Of a stretch of DNA of 10,649 nucleotides, positions 1 to 4,997 are shown piece by piece. The notes below the pieces were generated by a model. That model made no database searches, was not told the origin of the DNA, and was given only the letters and a program-made list of their open reading frames with translations. Both the position numbers and the translations under genes were made by a program. This DNA is from an uncultured candidate division Zixibacteria bacterium. GTDB taxonomy: Bacteria; Zixibacteria; MSB-5A5; GN15; FEB-12. The first letter of the stretch is position 1. The number at the start of each line of letters is the position of its first letter. Where the stretch lies: assembly GCA_913009765.1 (NCBI GenBank), contig CAJVYT010000129.1:1-10649 (forward strand), in the 5' to 3' direction.

Positions 1-108
1 ACAAGATGACCCTTCAAATGCTCTAGTCCAAAGTGTATCTACTTGTTGAGCGTAAAGATTAGATGAAGATAAAATCAGAAATAATAATATTAGCAATTTA
101 CCCAACAT
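1..108 (-). CDS. N-terminal fragment of a secreted protein (leaves the window)
   Basis: Reading the minus strand from the ATG at 108 gives 36 residues before the window edge. They form a typical signal peptide: a short start with one lysine (MLGK), a hydrophobic run of Leu/Ile/Phe, small and polar residues, and a probable cleavage after LYA, followed by QQVDTLWTRAFEG. The start is well supported: a strong ribosome binding site (AAAGGAG, 114-120) lies five bases upstream and a near-consensus promoter lies behind it. Mature starts of the type Q-x-D-T-L-W-T-R are, from memory, common in long exported beta-propeller or repeat proteins of the Chlorobi/Ignavibacteria/Bacteroidetes group, which often end in a type IX secretion sorting domain. 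The rest of the protein is outside the window, so its function cannot be given. Confidence 0.75.
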   Translation of the reverse strand, partial: MLGKLLILLFLILSSSNLYAQQVDTLWTRAFEGSSC

Positions 109-112
109 ATAC

Positions 113-163
113 TCTCCTTTAATATGTTTGGTTAAATATATAGCTATCATTAAGTTCTGTCAA
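113..163 (-). promoter_or_regulatory. Sigma70-type promoter and ribosome binding site for the secreted-protein gene
   Basis: On the minus strand there is a perfect -35 box TTGACA (158-163), a 17-base spacer and a -10 box TATATT (135-140, five of six consensus bases). Transcription would begin near 128, giving a leader of about 20 bases that carries the AAAGGAGA Shine-Dalgarno sequence (113-120) just before the ATG at 108. This is the best promoter match in the window. Its classical sigma70 form, with a strong Shine-Dalgarno site, is unlike the promoters usual in Bacteroidetes proper. Confidence 0.7.
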
Positions 164-263
164 GTAGAGCAGAATAGTAGTTGGGAATGACATTAGAGGA
201 CATCTGCCACCTCCCATAAACGCAAAAAATGCGGCTTTATCATCTTTTATTGACTATAGAATT

Positions 264-313
264 ACGCATAATATATTGTATGTAATTGATATGCGTGGTG
301 TTCCCATAACACC
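264..313. repeat. Two adjoining hairpins
   Basis: ACGCATA (264-270) is matched by its reverse complement TATGCGT (290-296), enclosing 19 AT-rich bases. Directly after it, GGTGTT (297-302) pairs with AACACC (308-313) around the loop CCCAT. Neither is followed by a T tract, so these are not ordinary terminators. They may be part of an untranslated RNA, a protein binding site, or chance in AT-rich DNA. Confidence 0.35.
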
Positions 314-425
314 CTCACATTTATACAGTTAAATAATCCTCATTTAGCTGCTCGCAACGCCTTGACATATAATACCTTTCCGCACGAACCTAACTGTCAA
401 TATGGAGGATTGTATATGGAGTAAA

Positions 426-467
426 TTTGACTATCTTTTGTTATTGGAATACTTAAAGATAGCCAAA
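426..467 (+). repeat. Large hairpin, 12-bp stem with one mismatch
   Basis: TTTG-A-CTATCTTT (426-438) pairs with AAAGATAG-C-CAAA (455-467), leaving a 16-base loop; the only mismatch is A430/C463. It lies 26 bases after a TTGACATATAAT-like sequence (362-373) and 33 bases before a terminator-like structure, so it could belong to a small structured transcript. No T tract follows the stem itself. Confidence 0.4.
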
Positions 468-499
468 GAGATTTAAGACGTTTGACTTCTAAAAGAAAA

Positions 500-540
500 C
501 AGATCAGCAAATAATTATTGACTAATATCTGCTGTTTTTT
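500..540 (+). terminator. Weak terminator-like hairpin
   Basis: CAGAT (500-504) can pair with ATCTG (527-531), or alternatively AAAACAG (496-502) with CTGTTTT (532-538). A run of six T follows at 535-540. The stem is short and the loop long, so this is only a possible terminator for a plus-strand transcript from the 360-490 area. Confidence 0.3.
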
Positions 541-633
541 CGCTAACAAAAAACAGAATACAGTTATTTGTCAGGTCCAAACCGAAAAAACTGATTTATT
601 TTCACACTCGATCTACATCCGTAAAAACGAATT

Positions 634-668
634 TCCCCGTCAGAATTAAATTCTTGCGGGGATTTTTT
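634..668 (+). terminator. Rho-independent terminator
   Basis: TCCCCG (634-639) pairs with CGGGGA (657-662). Inside it AGAATT pairs with AATTCT across one base, so nearly the whole 29 bases fold into one rod, followed by six T (663-668). The shape is that of a strong plus-strand terminator. No recognisable gene ends just upstream, which suggests either an untranslated RNA or a decayed gene. The run of five A at 624-628 could also let it act on minus-strand transcripts. Confidence 0.65.
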
Positions 669-889
669 AACACTATAATATATTGGATTATCCCCATATT
701 TCCTGTTCTTCTCATCATTTTTATTACAATTCCTAAAGATGTTTAAACCTTGAGTTTAAGCCATAACCACAAGTATTACAACAGTATACAAAAGCATTGT
801 AGATTTCTTCCAAGTATGGCATACGCATTGCAAAAGAACCAAGTAAGAATAAAAGTGAACAATAGCCTTTTACAACAGGACGGTACGTT

Positions 890-1123
890 ATGAAAGTGAA
901 GTTTGTGCTAACAATGGAAGATTTAACAGTAAACGATAATCTCATTGACCAAGTTGTGTTTGATTGGGAGTCAGATGTTAACCAGGATGAAATTTTAGAA
1001 CTTTCACACAAATGGATTACCTCTAAAAATTTCTTAACCAAACGTATGGAAGGTCTCACTCGGGTTGGAGAATCTTCGTTAACAATTGAACCGCTTGAAG
1101 AGGAACAAGATGCAAACTATTGA
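890..1123 (+). CDS. Small acidic hypothetical protein, coupled to the next gene
   Basis: I do not recognise this 77-residue protein. The start at 890 is supported by AGGA (877-880) nine bases upstream. The protein is soluble and acidic, with no signal peptide or membrane segment; it has a stretch rich in Asp/Glu (FDWESDVNQDEILEL, about residues 24-38) and ends EPLEEEQDANY. No cysteine pairs or catalytic motif can be seen. Its last 14 bases overlap the start of the following membrane-protein gene, and that gene's ribosome binding site lies inside this one, so the two are probably translated together and may work as a pair. An antisense reading frame covers the same DNA but lacks comparable start signals. 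Confidence 0.6.
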   Translation: MKVKFVLTMEDLTVNDNLIDQVVFDWESDVNQDEILELSHKWITSKNFLTKRMEGLTRVGESSLTIEPLEEEQDANY

Positions 1124-1445
1124 TTTGCTCACTCAAGCTAAAAACTTTGTAGATTCAGCCACTCTCAAAGCGGGCGAATATGGTGATATTCTTCTTGCGG
1201 TCAAAGGTTTCATATTGGAACACTTTGGGCAAAACGGATTATATGCATCATATATTGTCGCTGCTGCTTTAGCTCTGTTTCTACTTTCTTTAGTGGCACG
1301 TCTGACATTTTCGACTTTAAAATACTTGGTCGTTCCATCGATTGTGCTGGCGTTTGCAGGTTCTCTTTTCGCTCCCTACTCATTTACAGCACTGCTCCCT
1401 GTAACTGTTTCTCTCTGCTCATTATTTCTCATTTTTAAAGGATAA
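1110..1445 (+). CDS. Small membrane protein with three predicted helices
   Basis: This is an unrecognised 111-residue protein. I chose the ATG at 1110 over an upstream TTG at 1086 because AGAGGA (1099-1104) lies five bases before it and because it gives a 14-base overlap with the preceding gene. Residues 1-43 form an amphipathic cytoplasmic or interfacial start with LLTQAKNFVDSATLKAG. Hydrophobic segments follow at about 44-66, 71-88 and 91-109, and the protein ends FLIFKG. There are no conserved charged residues within the helices that would suggest a transporter or enzyme. The coupling to the acidic 77-residue protein suggests a soluble and membrane partner pair. Function unknown. Confidence 0.6.
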   Translation: MQTIDLLTQAKNFVDSATLKAGEYGDILLAVKGFILEHFGQNGLYASYIVAAALALFLLSLVARLTFSTLKYLVVPSIVLAFAGSLFAPYSFTALLPVTVSLCSLFLIFKG

Positions 1446-1640
1446 TCTCCAATAGAGCATTGGCAAATTCCAATAAAAAATATGGTTTTCTCAAAACAGG
1501 ACACTTTCGAATAATCTACTTAAGCTATTGTATGAGTATTAGTTATAACGAAAATACAAGTTTGGCAAAGCTCTTGCACTACTCTTTGTGAAACAATGAA
1601 TATCAGTATTAAACAGCAAAGAAATGAAGGGTTTACTTCA
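1446..1640. other. Spacer before the zinc-ribbon gene
   Basis: These 195 bases hold no gene. A small perfect hairpin, CCAAT/ATTGG with loop AGAGC (1449-1463), directly follows the membrane-protein gene but has no T tract, so termination there is uncertain. I see no convincing promoter for the next gene. Confidence 0.35.
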
Positions 1641-2093
1641 ATGGCTGAAAAAAAATGTATTAACTGTAATAATGACCTAATTAAAAAACAAGGTGTTTGG
1701 CTTTGCACAGCATGTAATTCAAAAAATTTGGAATATACTCATTTATTTGAAGATGAGACGTATGATGATGGATATATCTTTATAGAATGCCCCGGAGCAA
1801 CTCTCTACAAAGAGAATTCTAATGAAGTAGAAAATGGTGTTGAATTCTACGATAGAGACAATCCGCAAAAAGGATACAAAATCATTGGTAAAGCTGTGTA
1901 CGCCCCTACTCATAAGAAACGTCGTCGGATTAAAAAAGAGTTAGCCGGTAAAATTTCCCGCTGCCAAGGATGTCAGGATTATACTGTTCGGATGAGACGA
2001 CGTGAAGGTGTCGATTTCTTTATTCCGTCAACAAAATACCCCGGACGTAAAAAACTGAAAACAGTAGAGCATGTACCTTACGAACCGGTCTAA
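1641..2093 (+). CDS. Zinc-ribbon hypothetical protein with basic C-terminal half
   Basis: A 150-residue protein. The ATG at 1641 has GAAGGG (1626-1631) nine bases upstream; an in-frame ATG at 1596 has no ribosome binding site and would add 15 poorly conserved-looking residues. Near the start C6-x2-C9 and C22-x2-C25 form a classic four-cysteine zinc ribbon. A third cysteine pair, C108-x2-C111, follows a very basic stretch (HKKRRRIKK, residues 91-99) and precedes RMRRRE; C50 is an extra cysteine. The middle (about 33-85) is acidic and aromatic. Two zinc knuckles with clustered arginines and lysines suggest nucleic-acid or ribosome binding, but this is inference and I do not recognise the family. 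The gene stands alone and is followed by a strong terminator. Confidence 0.75.
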   Translation: MAEKKCINCNNDLIKKQGVWLCTACNSKNLEYTHLFEDETYDDGYIFIECPGATLYKENSNEVENGVEFYDRDNPQKGYKIIGKAVYAPTHKKRRRIKKELAGKISRCQGCQDYTVRMRRREGVDFFIPSTKYPGRKKLKTVEHVPYEPV

Positions 2094-2213
2094 AAAAGAT
2101 TACAAATGAGATGAACATATTTACTTAGTACTTGTTTCAAAGATTTTATCAATTAAGAGTGGCAGATATACGCATTTGTACTCTTGTGAAAGTATCTACA
2201 CGGTACGTTTCTG

Positions 2214-2245
2214 AAAGCCTCCCTATATATAAGGAGGCTTTTTTT
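2214..2245 (+). terminator. Rho-independent terminator of the zinc-ribbon gene
   Basis: AAAGCCTCC (2214-2222) pairs perfectly with GGAGGCTTT (2233-2241) around the loop CTATATATAA, and seven T (2239-2245) follow. It ends the plus-strand transcript about 120 bases after the stop codon of the zinc-ribbon gene. Confidence 0.85.
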
Positions 2246-2268
2246 ATGGCACGCATATCAGTTATCAA

Positions 2269-2305
2269 ACCTAAACAAAAAAAGGGAACAGAAAAATCTG
2301 TTCCC
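2269..2305 (-). terminator. Rho-independent terminator of the minus-strand operon
   Basis: GGGAACAGA (2284-2292) pairs perfectly with TCTGTTCCC (2297-2305) around AAAA. Read on the minus strand, the stem is followed by seven T and then GTTT (2273-2283 reversed). This fits the end of the operon that finishes with the FKBP gene. It lies 145 bases beyond that gene's stop because an inverted-repeat element sits in between. Confidence 0.8.
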
Positions 2306-2323
2306 TACTGATGACAGAACTTT

Positions 2324-2421
2324 GAGGCTGTGTCTAAATACGAATTTTCGCCATGTTATGTTAGTTCCTGAACACGCAAAGCGGGTTTGTGAACTAATAT
2401 TTTGTATTGCGACACAGCCTC
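2324..2421. mobile_element. 98-bp inverted-repeat element (MITE-like)
   Basis: The element is bounded by perfect 11-bp terminal inverted repeats, GAGGCTGTGTC (2324-2334) and GACACAGCCTC (2411-2421), and flanked on both sides by TTT, a possible target-site duplication (weak in AT-rich DNA). Further in, AATAC (2337-2341) pairs with GTATT (2404-2408), and ATGTTAGTTC (2358-2367) pairs with GAACTAATAT (2391-2400) with one mismatch, so most of it folds into one long hairpin. It has no gene. Ends beginning GAGGCTGT resemble, from memory, terminal repeats of some DDE-transposase insertion sequences, so a non-autonomous element moved by such a transposase is likely. It lies between the FKBP stop codon and the operon terminator. 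Confidence 0.6.
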
Positions 2422-2449
2422 TTTGACCTGTCTAAATCATAAAATATAT

Positions 2450-3055
2450 TTACTTAACGCTCATCATTTCACATTCAAAAATCATGTAAGTGTTTGCAGG
2501 AATGACTGGTGGTCGACCTGCTTTGCCGTAACCTAAATCCGGCGGAATAATAAGAGTACGTTTACCGCCGACTTTTACTCCAACAAGCCCTTCATCCCAT
2601 CCGCGAATCATCCGTCCGGCACCAAGTCTAAAAGCAATAGGAGTACCCCGGTCTACAGAGCTGTCGAATTTGTTACCTTTTTTACCGTCAATATATAACC
2701 ATCCGGTATAGTGAACTTCAATTTGAGAACCTTTTTTTGCCTCGGCACCATCACCAATTTTCGTATCAAAATACTGCAAACCGGATTTAGTTGTTATAAT
2801 CTTTGGAGCTTTCATTTTCATTTTGTGTTCTGTTGTATCCATTTTCATTTTGTGTTCTGTTGTATCCATTTTCATTTTGTGTTCTGTTGTATCCATTTTC
2901 ATTTTGTGTTCTGTTGTATCTTTCTTCATTTCCATTTTGTGCTTCGTTTTGTGCATTGTAGAGTCCATTTTGTGTTTGTATTCGGTTGAATCACCGGCAA
3001 AGGCAACTGCCGAACAGACAAATAGAGCAGTGAGGGTTAAGATTACTTTTTTCAT
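2450..3055 (-). CDS. Secreted FKBP-type peptidyl-prolyl isomerase with Met/His-rich tandem repeats
   Basis: This 201-residue protein catalyses cis-trans isomerisation of proline peptide bonds in exported proteins. Residues 1-20 are a signal peptide (MKKVILTLTALF..., cleavage after AFA). Residues 21-81 are a hydrophilic Lys/Met/His-rich segment that includes four identical DTTEHKMKM units (46-81). Residues 82-201 are one complete FKBP domain with the usual pocket residues: Y116 in VHYTG, F130-D131, M149-I150 and W153, Y176 in GYG and F193. The Met and His side chains of the repeats could bind copper, silver or other soft metals; this is inference. The start has AAGGA seven bases upstream, inside the end of purA, 18 bases after its stop. 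It is the last gene of the operon. An outer-membrane lipoprotein is unlikely because C14 is not preceded by a good lipobox. Confidence 0.92.
   Translation of the reverse strand: MKKVILTLTALFVCSAVAFAGDSTEYKHKMDSTMHKTKHKMEMKKDTTEHKMKMDTTEHKMKMDTTEHKMKMDTTEHKMKMKAPKIITTKSGLQYFDTKIGDGAEAKKGSQIEVHYTGWLYIDGKKGNKFDSSVDRGTPIAFRLGAGRMIRGWDEGLVGVKVGGKRTLIIPPDLGYGKAGRPPVIPANTYMIFECEMMSVK
2813..2920 (-). repeat. Four exact 27-bp tandem repeats inside the FKBP gene
   Basis: Four identical 27-base units (2813-2839, 2840-2866, 2867-2893, 2894-2920) encode DTTEHKMKM four times. Degenerate related units continue to about 2990 (EYKHKMDSTMHKTKHKMEMKK). The unit length is a multiple of three, so gain or loss of copies by slippage would keep the reading frame. 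The lack of any base difference between copies points to recent duplication. Confidence 0.95.
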
Positions 3056-3073
3056 TGTTTATCCTTTTTGTTA

Positions 3074-4360
3074 TTATATCAATACCTTGATAGTTTCTTT
3101 TCTTTTTGCACCGGTTGATATTATACAAATTTTAACATCTAAATCTGCAACTATATAATTCAAATATTTTTGAGCATTTTCCGGCAACTCTTCAAACTTC
3201 ACTTTACCTGTGGTGGCATCAGACCATCCCGGAAATGTTCTATATATCGGTTTAACATAGTTCAACTCAGCTAAATCAAGCGGCACTTCTTGAAGTGTTT
3301 TGCCGTCAAGTTCATAACCGACGCACACCTCAATTTCATCCATACCGTCTAATACATCAAGTTTGGTGATAGCAACCGAATCAACACCGCTTATTCTCAC
3401 AGCATGTCGAAGCTGTACCAAATCGAGCCAGCCGCATCTGCGAGGTCGCCCGGTAGTAGCACCGAACTCATCACCTTTACGACGGAGTTCTTCACCCGAT
3501 TCATCAATAAGTTCAGTCGGAAACGGTCCGGCACCTACTCTGGTAGTATATGCTTTGACAATTCCAACCACTTCATCAACCATTTTAGGACCCATGCCTA
3601 ATCCGGTAAATGCACCGCCGGAGGTTGTATTTGATGATGTTGCATACGGATAGGTACCCAAATCAACATCAAGCATAGACCCCTGAGCTCCTTCAAAGAG
3701 AATCGTTTTGTTCTCTTTATAAGCATTATGCAGCAAAAGCGAAGCATCAACAGCAAGCTCTTTAAATAGGTCAGCCATTGCCATCAGATCATTAAATGTT
3801 CTATCAATATCAGTCCGTTCATCTGTTGAACCGGTAAAATATTTTGCTTTGATTTCTTTTTGGTACTCAAGACGTTTTTTGAGTCTGTCAGGTGAAAAAA
3901 TATCTGCAATACGAATACCATGACGAGCCACTTTATCAACATAGGCAGGACCTATTCCTCGTTTGGTTGTACCAATCGATGAAGTCCCGCGGCTGTTCTC
4001 TTCGACAGCATCAATCATTTTATGATACGGCAGAACAAGGTTTGCCGCTGCTGAAATAAAGAGCCTTCCTTTATAGTCGATTCCCTGTTCGGTGAGAAAA
4101 TCGAGTTCTTCTTTGAATCCAAAAGGGTCCAAGACAACACCATTTCCAATCACACAAATTTTTCCGGGATGAATAATTCCCGATGGAATTAAATGCAGAA
4201 CATACTTTTTGTCTTCGACAATAATAGTATGACCGGCGTTTGCACCGCCTTGAAAACGAGCAATAATATCAGCATCGGCAGCAAGCAAATCGACAATTTT
4301 GCCTTTTCCCTCATCGCCCCACTGACATCCAACAATAATTCTGTTTTTTCCCATGTTCAT
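3074..4360 (-). CDS. purA: Adenylosuccinate synthetase
   Basis: The enzyme joins IMP and aspartate using GTP to make adenylosuccinate, the first committed step from IMP to AMP, in the cytoplasm. Its 428 residues match the family's usual 425-435. Visible signatures are W-GDEGKGK (14-21) with catalytic D16, QGGANAGHT (37-45) with catalytic H44, GTTKRGIGPAY near residue 128, the IMP-binding EGAQGSMLD and TTSGG stretches, VGAGPFPTE, TTGRPRR and the guanine-binding TKLD. The gene begins 15 bases after the engB stop and ends 18 bases before the FKBP start. Two in-frame ATGs (4360 and 4354) are possible starts and neither has a clear ribosome binding site; I give the upstream one. Nothing is missing from the sequence. 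Confidence 0.97.
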   Translation of the reverse strand: MNMGKNRIIVGCQWGDEGKGKIVDLLAADADIIARFQGGANAGHTIIVEDKKYVLHLIPSGIIHPGKICVIGNGVVLDPFGFKEELDFLTEQGIDYKGRLFISAAANLVLPYHKMIDAVEENSRGTSSIGTTKRGIGPAYVDKVARHGIRIADIFSPDRLKKRLEYQKEIKAKYFTGSTDERTDIDRTFNDLMAMADLFKELAVDASLLLHNAYKENKTILFEGAQGSMLDVDLGTYPYATSSNTTSGGAFTGLGMGPKMVDEVVGIVKAYTTRVGAGPFPTELIDESGEELRRKGDEFGATTGRPRRCGWLDLVQLRHAVRISGVDSVAITKLDVLDGMDEIEVCVGYELDGKTLQEVPLDLAELNYVKPIYRTFPGWSDATTGKVKFEELPENAQKYLNYIVADLDVKICIISTGAKRKETIKVLI

Positions 4361-4375
4361 CTTTATATGTAAGGT

Positions 4376-4957
4376 TCATTTTTTCACATTTACTAAAGAA
4401 AAGATTGCTTGCAGAACCTGGTCTTTACCGGTTCCTTTGACAGTTGAAAACGGCATCGCTGTTATGCCATACGCATTTTCAATTTGTCTCACTTTGCGGT
4501 TTGTTTTGTCACGCGTAATTTTATCGGTTTTGGTAATAATTGCCATACAGGGAAGTTCTTTTTCTCCAAGCCAATGAATAAGCTCCTCATCTTCTTGATT
4601 TGGGTCTCTTCTGCAGTCAAGCAGCAGCATCAAACCGGCTAAATTTTGAGAGGAAACCAAATAATCTTCAATCAGCTGTCCCCATGATTCCCGTTCGACT
4701 TTTGAAACCTTGGCATATCCATAACCGGGTAAATCAACAAAATAGAATTGTTCATTGATTAAAAAGAAATTGAGGGATCTTGTTTTCCCCGGCGTTTGGG
4801 AAACTTTGGCAGCTTTTTTATGACCGGTTATTTTATTCAACAACGAAGATTTCCCGACATTTGAACGCCCTGCAAAAGCGATTTGGGGTAGAGAATCTTT
4901 GGGTAGTTGATTTAATTTATAAAAAGAAACGATAAATTTAACGTCTAAGTTTTTCAA
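4376..4957 (-). CDS. engB: Ribosome biogenesis GTP-binding protein EngB (YsxC/YihA)
   Basis: A TRAFAC-class GTPase needed for late assembly of the large ribosomal subunit. Numbered from the TTG at 4957 (193 residues), it has G1 GRSNVGKSS (30-38), a G2 region SQTPGKT, G3 DLPGYG, G4 TKTD and G5-like STVKGTG. No ATG exists upstream of the G1 loop. The frame stays open to a TTG at 5020, which would overlap lon by 23 bases and add 21 residues (MKTVRDYR...). I prefer TTG 4957 because it places G1 exactly where I recall it in Bacillus YsxC, with the LP-x-IAxAGRSN motif at residues 23-32. Neither start has a clear ribosome binding site, so coupling to lon translation is likely. purA follows after 15 bases. 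Confidence 0.93.
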   Translation of the reverse strand: MKNLDVKFIVSFYKLNQLPKDSLPQIAFAGRSNVGKSSLLNKITGHKKAAKVSQTPGKTRSLNFFLINEQFYFVDLPGYGYAKVSKVERESWGQLIEDYLVSSQNLAGLMLLLDCRRDPNQEDEELIHWLGEKELPCMAIITKTDKITRDKTNRKVRQIENAYGITAMPFSTVKGTGKDQVLQAIFSLVNVKK

Positions 4958-4997
4958 CAGTATGTATATCTTTTTTCCAAATTTGCTTATATTATAT

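Larger units (their letters stand above)
164..889. other. Long intergenic stretch with several hairpins and no convincing gene
   Basis: About 730 bases lie between the secreted-protein promoter and the first plus-strand gene. I find no reading frame with a good start, ribosome binding site and protein-like composition. The stretch is not featureless. It contains a 7-bp inverted repeat (264-270 with 290-296), an adjoining hairpin GGTGTT/AACACC (297-313), a large hairpin with a 12-bp stem and one mismatch (426-467), a weak terminator-like structure (500-540) and a good terminator (634-668). A TTAAAC/GTTTAA hairpin lies at 743-759. An untranslated RNA or a decayed gene could lie here. I recognise no tRNA, tmRNA, RNase P RNA or SRP RNA signature. 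Confidence 0.5.

Noticed and set aside
362..400. TTGACA (362-367) and TGTCAA (395-400) as opposing -35 boxes.
   Set aside because: Neither has a good -10 box at 16-18 bases; the minus-strand TATTAT is 20 bases away. It may be only a 6-bp inverted repeat.
402..476. 24-codon frame (MEDCIWSKFDYLLLL...) and, inside it, a minimal ATG-GAG-TAA with GGAGG (404-408) seven bases upstream.
   Set aside because: The longer frame lacks a ribosome binding site and overlaps a hairpin; the one-codon frame could be a leader but is too short to support beyond chance.
565..590. GTCAGGTCC resembling the conserved start of the SRP RNA apical region.
   Set aside because: The following GGAAGGAAGCAGC part is absent and no SRP-like helix can be formed.
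733..1059. 108-codon minus-strand frame opposite the acidic 77-residue gene.
   Set aside because: No good start signal and unlikely composition; the plus-strand frame has a ribosome binding site and is coupled to the next gene.
2246..2311. 21-codon frame (MARISVIKPKQKKGTEKSVPY) preceded by AAGGAGG at 2231-2237.
   Set aside because: The apparent ribosome binding site is the right arm of the plus-strand terminator, and the second half of the frame is the minus-strand terminator hairpin, so both signals are explained otherwise.
2711..3158. Plus-strand frames rich in Phe, Cys, His and Val across the FKBP repeats.
   Set aside because: They are the antisense reading of the 27-bp repeats; the minus strand encodes a complete FKBP with signal peptide.
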